Part shown: positions 38,252 to 47,859 of the stretch, piece by piece
Layout of the letters: each line of letters starts with the position of its first letter
How positions within the stretch are numbered: the first letter of the stretch is position 1
Assembly (NCBI GenBank): GCA_030428255.1
Contig: JAUIBT010000003.1
Coordinates: 124,001-188,000, forward strand
From: Alphaproteobacteria bacterium
GTDB taxonomy: Bacteria; Pseudomonadota; Alphaproteobacteria; UBA7985; JAUIBT01
DNA length: 64,000 bases
Reading direction: 5' to 3'
The notes under the pieces: generated by a model
Told to the model about the DNA's origin: nothing
Databases searched by the model: none
The model's input: the letters and a program-made list of their open reading frames with translations, nothing else
Position numbers and translations under genes: made by a program

Positions 38252-39643
38252 TTAGGAGCCTGCGGTGGGTCGCAAGATGGCAACAACGGTCTGTTTTTTC
38301 TTCAGTACGGCCTTGGCGGCGGCCTCGACCTGCTCTTTTGTTACGGCGCCCAGGCGTGTCGCGTAGGACTGGACGTCCTCCAATTGCCCGCCGACCGACA
38401 AGGTGCGGCCGATGATGCGCGCGCCTGTGGTCAAAGAGTCTTGTTCATAGACCAGCTCGACAGTCATGCGGCGCACAGCGGTCGCCACCTCCTCATCCGT
38501 GACGCCTTCGCTCAGCACCAGGTCGATTTCGCGGTTTAGGGCGGCTTCTGCGGCCTCCAGATCTCCGCCCGGCGCTGGCACGATGTATGCAGAAAAACCG
38601 GAATAATCCAGGCCGTTGGGGTCATAGTAAGCCCCTGCTGCCACTGCGATTTTTTCCTCCTCAACCAAGCGGCGATTGAGGCGCGTGGTGGTGTCGCCGC
38701 CCAGGATATAGGCAAGAACGGTCAAGGCGACCGGGTCTGCACCTTCGCCAAACAAGTTCGGATCGTTCGCAACCATGGTGGGGGCCAGGTAGCGGATTAG
38801 CAACTGGCTTGTGCCAACGGTCTCATCTTCGATCAGCACCCGCCGCTGGCCGTACTGAGGCGGCTCTTTGGGGCGCTGCCGCTCGCTGACCGGGGCGGTG
38901 GGCTCAACCTGGCCATAGGTGGACTTGGCCAGTTCAAACACGGCCTCGGGCTCGACATCACCAGCGACAACCAGAATGGCGTTTTGCGGCCCATACCAAA
39001 GGTCATAAAAGGCCAGCACGTCTTCGCGCGTCAGGCTCTCGATTTCGTGCCGCCAGCCGATCACCGGCTTGCCATAGGGGTGGTTTTGGTACAGCGCTGC
39101 GGTCATGGCCTCGCCCAACTTGGCGCTGGGATTGTTGCCGACCCGCTGCTCGCGTTCTTCGATGACCACCGAGCGTTCAGAGCTGAACTCAGCCTCTTCC
39201 AGCACCAAGTGGGTCATGCGGTCCGCTTCCATGGCCATGATCTCAGGCAGATGCTCTTTGGCGATGGTTTGATGGTAGGCGGTCTGGTCGTTGGACGTGA
39301 AGGCGTTCTCGCTGCCTCCGTGGCGCACAACAAACTGGGAGTAGGTATCGCGCGGGTGCTTCTCAGTGCCTTTGAACATCAGGTGTTCCAGCAGGTGCGC
39401 AATGCCGGACTTGCCCGGCGCCTCATCAGCCGCCCCGACCTTGTACCACACCATGTGGTGAACAATGGGCGCTCTGCGGTTGGGCAGCACCACCACTTGC
39501 ATGCCGTTGTCCAGCTCGAATTGGTGGGCGTTAAAGCCCCCACTGCTCTGGCTGTCGGATGCGAACGCGCTGGCGGACATGCTTGCCGCCAAAGCGGTCG
39601 AGAGTGCCAGGGTCTTCAAAGAGGGAAGGGCCTTGATGGACAC
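38252..39643 (-). CDS. Zinc-dependent M16 family peptidase
   Basis: A 463-aa exported metalloprotease starting at GTG 39643, with a signal peptide ending ASAFAS. The inverted zinc motif HLLEH is in SGIAHLLEHLMFKGTEKH (about residues 83-100), with the distal glutamate in the following helix. Inactive half and active half are adjacent, active first. Genes of this pair commonly follow lspA and the DUF3035 lipoprotein in Alphaproteobacteria. Confidence 0.93.
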   Translation of the reverse strand: MSIKALPSLKTLALSTALAASMSASAFASDSQSSGGFNAHQFELDNGMQVVVLPNRRAPIVHHMVWYKVGAADEAPGKSGIAHLLEHLMFKGTEKHPRDTYSQFVVRHGGSENAFTSNDQTAYHQTIAKEHLPEIMAMEADRMTHLVLEEAEFSSERSVVIEEREQRVGNNPSAKLGEAMTAALYQNHPYGKPVIGWRHEIESLTREDVLAFYDLWYGPQNAILVVAGDVEPEAVFELAKSTYGQVEPTAPVSERQRPKEPPQYGQRRVLIEDETVGTSQLLIRYLAPTMVANDPNLFGEGADPVALTVLAYILGGDTTTRLNRRLVEEEKIAVAAGAYYDPNGLDYSGFSAYIVPAPGGDLEAAEAALNREIDLVLSEGVTDEEVATAVRRMTVELVYEQDSLTTGARIIGRTLSVGGQLEDVQSYATRLGAVTKEQVEAAAKAVLKKKQTVVAILRPTAGS

Positions 39644-39853
39644 GACTGCGGGTTTCCTCTGCGTTGGTTGGCTCAGCCCGGGGGAGCGGATACCGATTAT
39701 TCTTGGGTGGGATTCAGACCTGGTTCAGTTCCAGATAGGTCGCCCCAGGCAAGGTTCAACACTGGACCTATGGCCAGGACAAGGCAAGGTCTAAGGCTTA
39801 GGGGTCACTTGCCATCACATGCCGTTCAGCGGGGCTGGGCCGGGACCGCGAGG

Positions 39854-40447
39854 CTAGTTTTCTCGCCTTTGCCCGAGCAGACTGGCCGGATCAAAGGGAC
39901 GCTCCGTGCCGGTCTGGAGCAAAAGCAAGGAGTGCCCTTCGCTGGCAAAGGACTGAGTGGCCGTCGCAACACCCTTGGAGCGCAGCAGGCGCAGCTCTTC
40001 GTCTACGTCAACCGGTGTTCCTTGAACCTTGGTGATCTTGTTGAACCGCAAGGGCTTGAGCAAATTGTCAATTGCGTTGCGCGGGCCGGATTGTTTGCCA
40101 ACGGCCTCTTCTTGCAGCACTTGGCGGATGTTGGAGTCCTGATACTGGCCAAAGTTGCTTTGCAGGGCCGGGACGCTGGCAACCTGTTGGCTGTCCCCAA
40201 GCAAGGCTCTGCGCGCAATTTCCTGGGTAAGGTTGGCGTCCTTATCGTAGTACGATCCTGTTTGTGGTTCTGGCAAGCCAACGCCCGCAGGCGGCTCGGC
40301 CAGCGCGCTGCGCGGCACAACGGCGTAAGCGTCAGGCTTACCACGGAACGACACCTTGCCGGTACTGCAAGCAGAGAGGCCAACAGCCATCAGCAAGCAG
40401 GCAAGCAAGGCCGTCGACCGGCGCGGTGAGGCGGATATCTGGGTCAT
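39854..40447 (-). CDS. DUF3035 lipoprotein
   Basis: A 197-aa putative lipoprotein. Signal peptide with lipobox LSAC (Cys at about residue 27), then a region with KPDAYAVVPRSAL and PPAGVGLPEPQTG that identifies DUF3035. Function unknown; the family is alphaproteobacterial and usually next to lspA, as here. ATG 40447 is preferred because it places the lipobox correctly. The frame is open to 40585 inside lspA. Confidence 0.88.
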   Translation of the reverse strand: MTQISASPRRSTALLACLLMAVGLSACSTGKVSFRGKPDAYAVVPRSALAEPPAGVGLPEPQTGSYYDKDANLTQEIARRALLGDSQQVASVPALQSNFGQYQDSNIRQVLQEEAVGKQSGPRNAIDNLLKPLRFNKITKVQGTPVDVDEELRLLRSKGVATATQSFASEGHSLLLLQTGTERPFDPASLLGQRREN

Positions 40448-40460
40448 GGCGCGGATAATA

Positions 40461-40934
40461 TCAGCGGCTGGGCGCGGGACGCAAGTTGTCATACAAGAAC
40501 AAGCAGGCCCCCACAAAAATGACGGAATCGGCAACATTGAAAGTCGGGTAGTGGTAGCCGAAGGCGTGAAAATCCAGCCAGTCAATCACAGCCGATATTC
40601 GCAAGCGATCCACCATATTGCCCAGGGCTCCTCCAACGATCAGCCCAAAGGCCACCGCGCGGCGCGGCGAGGGCTCGGCGCGAAGATAGACCAGCAGGCC
40701 GATGATGATGGCCAAGGCCACTGCGATGAAGAACCAACGGCCAAAACCACCCAAGTCTGCGCCAAGCGAGAAGGCTACGCCGGGGTTGAGTTCGTAAACA
40801 ATGTTGAGGAAGGGCAGGGCCCAAACGCTTTCTTGCAAGCTCGACAGGCTGCGGACCACCAGCAATTTGCTGAGCTGATCCACCACCAGACTTACGATCG
40901 CAAGGAAATAAAAGCGATGCCAAATGCCAGTCAT
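40461..40934 (-). CDS. lspA: Lipoprotein signal peptidase LspA
   Basis: A 157-aa inner-membrane aspartyl peptidase that cleaves prolipoprotein signal peptides after lipidation. Four hydrophobic segments are visible. Catalytic motifs are VDQLSK, NPGVAFSLG, GNMVDR with DWLDF, and FNVADS, which together supply the two catalytic aspartates. ATG 40934 lies 10 bases after the ileS stop, so ileS-lspA-DUF3035 form an operon. Confidence 0.96.
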   Translation of the reverse strand: MTGIWHRFYFLAIVSLVVDQLSKLLVVRSLSSLQESVWALPFLNIVYELNPGVAFSLGADLGGFGRWFFIAVALAIIIGLLVYLRAEPSPRRAVAFGLIVGGALGNMVDRLRISAVIDWLDFHAFGYHYPTFNVADSVIFVGACLFLYDNLRPAPSR

Positions 40935-40944
40935 AAGCGCTCCC

Positions 40945-43842
40945 TTAAGCCTTAGCAGCGTTGGCGTCATAAGCCGACGCACAGCGACCGCACACGCTGG
41001 GGTGCGCGGCAACTGAACCCACATCGGGCTCGTGCTTCCAGCAGCGCTCGCAGCGGCTGTCGTCGGCCTTGGCGAACACCACGGCGACGCCCGGCACATC
41101 TTCAAGCGTGAAGGCACCCGCGGGCGCTTCATCTTGCAGCAGGCTGATTTGCGAGGTGATGGCAATGTCGTCCCAAGGCTCGCCGTCGGCCACCGCAAAG
41201 CGCTCAGCGCTCAGATAGACGCGCGGGGCGGCTTCCAGGCTGGAGCCAATGGTCTTTTCCTTACGTTGGATTTCCAGCGCGCCGGTGATGACGCGGCGGA
41301 TTTGGCGGATTTCTTCCCACTTGGTCGCAAGCTCGGGCGCCAGCCAAGCGTCAGGCAATACCGGCCATTGGCGCAAATGCACCGAATCCTCGGGCGCCAA
41401 GCTGGTCGCCAAGCCGTGCTCAGCCTCATCGGCCTTGCGCTGTTGCCAGGCTTCTTCGGCGGTGAAAACGGTGAAGGGGGCCAGCCAAGCGGTGAGGCAG
41501 GCGAAGACTTCGGCCAAAACGGTCTGGGTTGCGCGGCGGCTGAGCGAATTGCGGGCATCGCAATACAGCACGTCTTTGCGGACGTCAAAGTAGAAGGCCG
41601 ACAGCTCAACGCCACAGAAGTTGATCAAGGCATTGTAAATGCGGTTGTATTCGTGCTGATCGCTGGCGTTGCGCATGAGCTGATCGAGTTGCTTGAGGCG
41701 GTGCAGAACCCAGCGCTCCAGCTCGGGCATCTCGGCTGCGGCAACCGCGTGCTGAGCTTCAAAGTCGGCCAGGTTGCCCAGCGTAAAGCGCAGCGTGTTG
41801 CGCAAACGGCGGTAAGCGTCAGCCTGAGCCTGAAGGATGGATTTGCCGATGCGCTGATCGGCAGTGAAGTCGGTTGAAATCACCCAAAGGCGCAGAATAT
41901 CAATGCCGTATTGGTTGGCGACCTCCAGCGGGTCGACGCCATTACCCAGCGATTTGGACATCTTGCGGCCTTGCTCGTCCATGGTAAAGCCGTGGGTGAG
42001 CACGGCCTTATAGGGCGCGCGACCTCGCGTGCCCGCCGATTCCAGCAAAGAGGTGTGGAACCAGCCGCGGTGTTGATCGGTGCCTTCCAGGTAGAGGTCG
42101 GCGGGCCAGCTCAATTCGGGGCGCTTTTCCAGCACAAAGGCATGGGTCGAGCCGGAGTCAAACCAGACCTCCACCACGTCTTGCACCTGCTCGTAGTCAG
42201 CCAGATCGTAGTCGGAGCCCAGGAAGTCTTGCGGATCGCGCGTAAACCAAGCGTCGCCGCCTTCTTCGTCAAAAGCCTTGGCGATGCGTTCGATCACGGC
42301 TGCATCGCGCAGGGGCTCGAAGGTCTCTTTGTTCATGAAGATGGGCAGCGGCACACCCCAGACGCGTTGGCGCGACACACACCAATCCGGGCGCGCTTCG
42401 ATCATCGAGCGCAGGCGGGTCTTGCCCTGGTTGGGGAAAAAGGCCGTCTCGTCGATGGCGGCCAGGGCTTTATCACGCAGCTCGTTGGTCTCCATAGAGA
42501 TGAACCATTGCGGCGTGTTGCGATAGATCAGCGGAGCCTTAGAGCGCCAAGAATGCGGGTAGGAGTGCAGTTGCGAGCCCTTGTGCAACAGGCCGCCGGA
42601 TTCATCCAGCGCTTTGATCACTGGCCCCAGATGGCTGCCCATCTTGCCCTTTTGGTCATAGACCGTCAGGCCCGCGAACAGCGGCACGTGCGGGTAATAG
42701 CTGCCGTCTTCAGAGACGGTCATGGGCACCTCGATTCCGTGCTTGAGGTGCGCCAGCTCGTAGTCTTCCAAGCCGTGACCAGGCGCGATGTGGACAAAGC
42801 CCGTGCCAGCCTCTGCGGTCACATAGTCGCCCGCCAGCATGGGCACGTCGAAATCATAGCCGCCTTCGGCTTCGGCCAAGTTGGACAGAGGGTGGCGCGT
42901 CACCATGCCCTCGTGCACCGCTGCGTCGCCCAGGCGTGTGAAGGCCTCGACCTTGGACAGCTTCATCACCTCGTCGGCCAGATCGTCGGCCAAAATCAGC
43001 ACTTCGCCAGCCTGCGCGCGACCGCCCTCGGCCACAGCGTCGACCTGATAACGGCCATATGACAGGGCCTCGTTAAAAGCCAGGGCGCGGTTTGCGGGCA
43101 TGGTCCAGGGCGTGGTGGTCCAGATCACCACAGAGCTGCCCTCCAGCTCGGGCGCTTTGGGGGCAGAGATGACCTTGAAACGCACCCAGATGGTGACCGA
43201 TTTGTGGTCAGCGTATTCGACCTCGGCATCGGCCAAGGCGGTCTTCTCGACCACCGACCACAGCACGGGCTTAGAGCCGCGATACAGGCCGCCGTTGAGC
43301 AAGAACTTGCCCAGCTCGCGTACAATCTGGCCTTCGGCATCAAAGCTCATGGTCTTATACGGCTTGTCCCAATCGCCCATGACGCCTAGGCGCTTGAACT
43401 GGGGGATTTGCTCGCCGATCCAGTGCTCGGCAAAGGCGCGACACTCCTGGCGGAAATCCACCACCGGCACGTCGTCTTTTTCCTTGTTCTCGGCGCGGTA
43501 TTTCTCTTCGACCTTCCATTCGATCGGCAGGCCGTGGCAGTCCCAGCCGGGGACGTAGTGCGCGTTGTAGCCCTGCATTTGGCGGGTGCGAACGATCTGA
43601 TCTTTCAAGATCTTGTTCAGTGCGTGACCGATGTGGATGGCACCGTTGGCGTAGGGCGGGCCGTCGTGCAAGATGTAGGGCTTGCGGTCTTTGCTCTCTT
43701 CGCGCAGGCGATCAAACAGGCCCAGCTCCTCCCAGTTCTGCAAAATCTCGGGCTCACGCTTGGGCAGGCCAGCGCGCATCGGCAGGCCGGTGGCGGGCAG
43801 CAGAACGGAATTCTTGTAATCAGGCGTGGAGGACTCGGTCAT
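40945..43842 (-). CDS. ileS: Isoleucyl-tRNA synthetase
   Basis: A 965-aa class I synthetase. The HIGH motif is in GAIHIGHALNKILKD and KMSKS in GRKMSKSLGNG. Editing-domain TTPWTMPANRAL is present. The C-terminal zinc cluster is CERCWKHEPD...CGRC. Start at ATG 43842 gives MTESSTPDYK, typical of the family. The frame runs open to 44013 without similarity. It is preceded by a 212-base gap that contains a hairpin. Confidence 0.97.
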   Translation of the reverse strand: MTESSTPDYKNSVLLPATGLPMRAGLPKREPEILQNWEELGLFDRLREESKDRKPYILHDGPPYANGAIHIGHALNKILKDQIVRTRQMQGYNAHYVPGWDCHGLPIEWKVEEKYRAENKEKDDVPVVDFRQECRAFAEHWIGEQIPQFKRLGVMGDWDKPYKTMSFDAEGQIVRELGKFLLNGGLYRGSKPVLWSVVEKTALADAEVEYADHKSVTIWVRFKVISAPKAPELEGSSVVIWTTTPWTMPANRALAFNEALSYGRYQVDAVAEGGRAQAGEVLILADDLADEVMKLSKVEAFTRLGDAAVHEGMVTRHPLSNLAEAEGGYDFDVPMLAGDYVTAEAGTGFVHIAPGHGLEDYELAHLKHGIEVPMTVSEDGSYYPHVPLFAGLTVYDQKGKMGSHLGPVIKALDESGGLLHKGSQLHSYPHSWRSKAPLIYRNTPQWFISMETNELRDKALAAIDETAFFPNQGKTRLRSMIEARPDWCVSRQRVWGVPLPIFMNKETFEPLRDAAVIERIAKAFDEEGGDAWFTRDPQDFLGSDYDLADYEQVQDVVEVWFDSGSTHAFVLEKRPELSWPADLYLEGTDQHRGWFHTSLLESAGTRGRAPYKAVLTHGFTMDEQGRKMSKSLGNGVDPLEVANQYGIDILRLWVISTDFTADQRIGKSILQAQADAYRRLRNTLRFTLGNLADFEAQHAVAAAEMPELERWVLHRLKQLDQLMRNASDQHEYNRIYNALINFCGVELSAFYFDVRKDVLYCDARNSLSRRATQTVLAEVFACLTAWLAPFTVFTAEEAWQQRKADEAEHGLATSLAPEDSVHLRQWPVLPDAWLAPELATKWEEIRQIRRVITGALEIQRKEKTIGSSLEAAPRVYLSAERFAVADGEPWDDIAITSQISLLQDEAPAGAFTLEDVPGVAVVFAKADDSRCERCWKHEPDVGSVAAHPSVCGRCASAYDANAAKA

Positions 43843-44016
43843 GACAAAGGCGGCAATCAGGTAACTTGGCAGGAAAGGTTGGGGCGTAGAGCGCGACGGC
43901 GAAGGCAGGCGAGCACGCATCAGTAATCGCGCGCTGACGAGCCCCTCGACGCGGGCACACCCTAGCCAGGCGGCAAGGGCACGGCAAGCAGCATTTACCC
44001 CGGCGGGGGCCAAAGG

Positions 44017-44037
44017 CGGCCTGGCTCAACCAGGCCG
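44017..44037 (-). terminator. Hairpin after rppH
   Basis: On the minus strand, CGGCCTGG pairs with CCAGGCCG around a TTGAG loop, a perfect 8-bp stem 18 bases after the rppH stop. It is followed by CCTTTGG rather than a T-tract, so termination would be weak. Confidence 0.5.
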
Positions 44038-44054
44038 AAGCGGTCAGGGAGCTG

Positions 44055-44546
44055 CTAGCGGGCGATCAGCGGCCTGAACTCAGCAACAATCAGATCGTAA
44101 AGCGGGCGCTTGAAGGGAACAATCAGGTCTGGAACGTCGCCAAAGGGCACCCACTTCCAGGCCGAAAACTCAGGGTGGTCGGTCTCAAGGTTGATGTCCT
44201 GCTCGCGGCCCGTAAAGCGGGCCAGATACCACATCTGCTTTTGCCCCTTAAAGGCACCGCCCCACAACTTGGCTGCCAGCTCCTCAGGGAAATCGTAGGA
44301 CAGCCAGTCGCGGCTCGTGGCCATTAGATCGACTGCGTGCGGCGCGATGGAGGTCTCTTCTTCCAACTCACGGTAGACCGCAGCCAGCGGGTCTTCGCCT
44401 GCGTCGATCCCCCCTTGGGGCATCTGCCAGGCAGGGCCGGGGTTGTCGATGCGCTGAGCGACAAAGACCTGACTATCGGCGTTGAGCAACACCATGCCTA
44501 CGCCCAAGCGATAGCGTCGGTCTTCTGGGGGGATAGGGCTGTTCAT
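44055..44546 (-). CDS. rppH: RNA pyrophosphohydrolase RppH
   Basis: A 163-aa Nudix hydrolase that removes pyrophosphate from 5' ends of RNA. N-terminal YRLGVGMVLLN and the Nudix box GGIDAGEDPLAAVYRELEEE (catalytic Glu cluster) are visible, although the usual Gly after the EE is replaced by Ser in ETSI. C-terminal WKWVPFGDVPDLIVPFKRP matches RppH. ATG 44546 gives the normal family length; the frame is open to TTG 44579. Confidence 0.93.
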   Translation of the reverse strand: MNSPIPPEDRRYRLGVGMVLLNADSQVFVAQRIDNPGPAWQMPQGGIDAGEDPLAAVYRELEEETSIAPHAVDLMATSRDWLSYDFPEELAAKLWGGAFKGQKQMWYLARFTGREQDINLETDHPEFSAWKWVPFGDVPDLIVPFKRPLYDLIVAEFRPLIAR

Positions 44547-44654
44547 GGCTTTGGACTTGGTTATCAGAGTGGGAAACAAAAAGCAGGTGAGGGCAAAGCA
44601 AAGGGGCGTGCCTGGCTGGCCCGCCCCTTGCGCGATTGGGATGATTGCTCGCTA

Positions 44655-46073
44655 TCAGAAGAAAGCCAGGCCCCTGATCAAATCAACGGCGCGCAAAAGC
44701 TGATAGTCTACGGGCTCTTCTTCGGGCTGAGAGAAGACGGTGGTTATGTTGTCTTCCGGCGCTGGGGTTTCGCCGTTTTGCTCTTCACTTTTTTGATCCT
44801 CAACGGGTGCGGTTTTATCGCCCGTTGGAGCGTCGTGCGCAGGCGCTGCGTCCCCAGCGCTGCCCTCTGCGGGCGCTTCGTCTTGCGGGTCCTGCTCGCC
44901 TTCTTGCGGGTTTGCCAGAGAGTTGCGCAGGTCGCTCTCGCGACGCAAACGGCGCTGGCCTTCCAGCGGCTCGATGCGCGCTTGTTCAACGATGATATCA
45001 GGGACAATGCCGGTCGCTTGGATCGAGGTGCCCGCTGGCGTGAAATAGCGCTGGGTGGTGATCTTCATGACACCCGCACCGGGCAGGTCATAGAGGGTCT
45101 GGACCGAGCCTTTGCCGAAGGTGGTGGTGCCCAAAATGACCGCGCGGCGATGATCCTTGAGCGCGCCAGCAACAATCTCTGACGCAGACGCTGAGCCGCC
45201 GTTGACCAGCACGATCAGCGGCTTGCCGTCGATCAGGTCACCTGGCACCGCTGCGATGCGCCGCACGTCGCGCGGATCGCGACCACGGGTTGAGACGATT
45301 TCGCCCTTGTCCAAAAAGGCATCAGAAATATCAATGGCTTGGGTCAGAAGGCCGCCTGGATTGTTGCGCAGGTCCATGATGTAGCCAACGATTTTATCCC
45401 CATTCTCGCTCTCCATTTCCTCCAGCTCGCGCTTGAGCGAATCGTAGGTCGTACCGCTGAACTGGGAGATGTGGAAGTAGCCGACGGTGCCATCGCCTTC
45501 CAGGCGCGCGCGAACGGTGCGCAGCGGAATAATCGCCCGAACCAGCTCGACATCAAAGGTGTCGTCCATGCCTTCGCGATAGACGGTCAGGGTGATGGAG
45601 GTGCCGACCAAGCCGCGCATAATATCAACGGCTTCGGACAAATTCATGCCCTGGACCGCCTGGCCGTCCAGGTGGGTGATTAAGTCGTTGGGCTGCAAAC
45701 CAGCCTTCTCGGCTGGCGTGTCACGCAATGGGGAGATGACCTTCACAAAGCCATCTTCCATGGTGACTTCGATGCCAAGACCACCGAACTGCCCGTCGGT
45801 CTCAATGCGCATTTCTTCGGCCTCGGAAGCCGGAATGTAGGTCGAGTGGGGGTCAAGGCTGCGGAGCATGCCGTTGATGGCCGCTTCGATCAGCTCTTTG
45901 TCGGTCTTTTCGTCAACGTAGAGGTTACGCACTCGCTCAAAGACTTGACCGAACAGCTCGGTCTGCCGGAACACCTCGTCTTTGTTTTGCGCGCTGCCGT
46001 TCTGCGCCGTAGCGGTCAAGGCCAGGCCGAGCGCCGCCAGGCCTATAAAAGCGATAAATGCACGTTGGATCAT
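44655..46073 (-). CDS. ctpA: S41 family C-terminal processing protease (CtpA)
   Basis: A 472-aa exported serine protease with a signal peptide ending TATAQ. A PDZ domain (about residues 90-170) includes EKAGLQPNDLITHLDG. The catalytic Ser is in NGGSASASEIVAG (about 300-312) and the catalytic Lys in TTFGKGSVQTL. A charged Glu/Ala-rich tail follows from about residue 385. ATG 46073 follows AAGGAAG. The gene order gpmI-ctpA-rppH is conserved in many Alphaproteobacteria. Confidence 0.95.
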   Translation of the reverse strand: MIQRAFIAFIGLAALGLALTATAQNGSAQNKDEVFRQTELFGQVFERVRNLYVDEKTDKELIEAAINGMLRSLDPHSTYIPASEAEEMRIETDGQFGGLGIEVTMEDGFVKVISPLRDTPAEKAGLQPNDLITHLDGQAVQGMNLSEAVDIMRGLVGTSITLTVYREGMDDTFDVELVRAIIPLRTVRARLEGDGTVGYFHISQFSGTTYDSLKRELEEMESENGDKIVGYIMDLRNNPGGLLTQAIDISDAFLDKGEIVSTRGRDPRDVRRIAAVPGDLIDGKPLIVLVNGGSASASEIVAGALKDHRRAVILGTTTFGKGSVQTLYDLPGAGVMKITTQRYFTPAGTSIQATGIVPDIIVEQARIEPLEGQRRLRRESDLRNSLANPQEGEQDPQDEAPAEGSAGDAAPAHDAPTGDKTAPVEDQKSEEQNGETPAPEDNITTVFSQPEEEPVDYQLLRAVDLIRGLAFF

Positions 46074-46270
46074 GTGTCTTCCTTTCAGTGCCAGCCAGCG
46101 CGGGCCGCGTCACAGCGCGAGCCTGAGGGCCAGGGGCCGTGTGGGCCCAAGCGTATTTGCTCAGACCTTAACACTCATGGCTGCAATGGAAAGAGCGTAT
46201 TTGTGGTCATGCTGAGGCAAGTGGCATCATAGCCGCTCACGTTTGCGCGTAAGTCGCCGTGAGCAGGGGG

Positions 46271-47794
46271 CTAGGCCAACAGAGTGCCGGCGGTCATGGC
46301 CTCGGGCTGCGCTAAACCCATCAGCGTCAGAATTGTCGGCGCGACGTTGCACAAACTGCCGTCCTTCAGCGCCCGATCGGCTCCAAACAGCGAGATGGTC
46401 ACCGGGTTAATGGTGTGGGCGGTGTGCGGCTTGCCACTGTCGGGATCGACCATGGTCTCGCAGTTGCCGTGGTCGGCGGTCACCAGAGCGCAGCCGCCCT
46501 TGGCCGCCAAAGCCTCAAGCACTCGGCCTAGACAGGCGTCAACGGTCTCAACCGCCTTGATGGCGGCGGCCAGATCGCCCGTGTGGCCCACCATATCGGG
46601 GTTGGCATAGTTGACCAGTAAGAAGCTGTAAGCCTCGCTGTTGATGGCCTCGATCAAACCTTGGGTGACGCCTTCAGCCGACATCTCGGGCGCCAGGTCA
46701 TAGGTGGCGACTTTGGGCGAGGGCACAAGGTTGCGTGCCTCGCCCTCAAATGGGTCTTGGCGGCCACCGTTAAAGAATTTGGTGACGTGCGGGAATTTTT
46801 CAGTCTCTGCGGTGTGGAATTGCGCCAGTCCCGCCTTGGCCACGGTCTCGGACAAGCCATGGGTGACGAATTCGGTCGGGAATAGCACGCCCATAATGGG
46901 GTCGAGCGCCGCCGAGTAGCTGGCCATGCCGAGTGCGTAGGCAACCTGAGGGCGCGGCTCTGCGCGCTCGAAGCCATCGAAGTCGGCTTGCAGCAGGGCT
47001 TCCAGCACCTGGTTGGCGCGGTCCTTGCGGAAGTTGATCATCAAGATGCTGTCGCCGTCGCGCAGCCCGTCATAGTCGGGCGCGATCATCGGCTCCAAGA
47101 ATTCATCGCCGGTGCCTTTGGTGTGCTGGTCTTGGACATCGGCTTCAAAGTCGCGGCTGACATTACCTTTGGCAGAGACGATCAGATCATAGGCGCGCTC
47201 TACGCGTTCCCAGCGCTTGTCGCGGTCCATGGCGTAGTAGCGGCCAATCAAGGTGGCAAGCTGCGTGCGCGGTGCAGCGGCGCGAAAGTCGGCCAGGCAG
47301 TCGTGCGCGATCATGGGGGCCGTGTCGCGGCCATCGCTAAAGGCGTGCAACAGCACCGGCAAGCCCGCGTCGGCCAGGATGTTGGCGAGCGCCGCCGTGT
47401 GGTCCTGGTGCGCATGCACGCCGCCCTTGGAAAAGCAGCCCATCAGGTGGACGCGCCCGCCGCTGGCTTTGGTCTTAGCGATCAGGGTTTGCAGGGGCGC
47501 GAAGTCTTTCAAGGCGTTGTCGCTGACGGCCTTATTGATGCGCAGCAAGTCTTGCAGCACCACGCGCCCGGCGCCCAAGTTCAGGTGGCCGACTTCTGAG
47601 TTGCCCATCTGTCCAGCGGGCAGCCCGACAGCCTCGCCGTGCGCAATCAGGTGGGCGGTGGGGTGCTGGCTGACCAAGCGATCATAGGTTGGGGTCCTGC
47701 CCAGCTTGACCGCGTTGTTTTCGGCGTCCTTGCGGTCGCCCCACCCATCCAAAATAACGAGCATTACGGGAGGCTTTGTGTCAGGGCGAGGCAT
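46271..47794 (-). CDS. gpmI: Cofactor-independent phosphoglycerate mutase
   Basis: A 507-aa two-domain metal enzyme interconverting 3- and 2-phosphoglycerate. VMLVILDGWGDR at the N terminus, the phosphoserine nucleophile in GQMGNSEVGHLNLGAGR (about residues 61-77), HAFSDGRDTAP, and the metal-binding VTADHGNCETM in the phosphatase domain. ATG 47794 is preferred; the frame continues upstream without family match. Confidence 0.96.
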   Translation of the reverse strand: MPRPDTKPPVMLVILDGWGDRKDAENNAVKLGRTPTYDRLVSQHPTAHLIAHGEAVGLPAGQMGNSEVGHLNLGAGRVVLQDLLRINKAVSDNALKDFAPLQTLIAKTKASGGRVHLMGCFSKGGVHAHQDHTAALANILADAGLPVLLHAFSDGRDTAPMIAHDCLADFRAAAPRTQLATLIGRYYAMDRDKRWERVERAYDLIVSAKGNVSRDFEADVQDQHTKGTGDEFLEPMIAPDYDGLRDGDSILMINFRKDRANQVLEALLQADFDGFERAEPRPQVAYALGMASYSAALDPIMGVLFPTEFVTHGLSETVAKAGLAQFHTAETEKFPHVTKFFNGGRQDPFEGEARNLVPSPKVATYDLAPEMSAEGVTQGLIEAINSEAYSFLLVNYANPDMVGHTGDLAAAIKAVETVDACLGRVLEALAAKGGCALVTADHGNCETMVDPDSGKPHTAHTINPVTISLFGADRALKDGSLCNVAPTILTLMGLAQPEAMTAGTLLA

Positions 47795-47859
47795 GGCTGG
47801 CGAATCTTTTCTTTGTATCGTCGCGGCTTGGTGTGCAGCGGGTAGGGGCAGGCTGGCGG

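Noticed and set aside
38984-40429. Plus-strand frame of 481 codons
   Set aside because: Antisense to the active M16 peptidase and the DUF3035 gene; no recognisable domains.
41911-43062. Plus-strand frame of 383 codons
   Set aside because: Antisense shadow of ileS.
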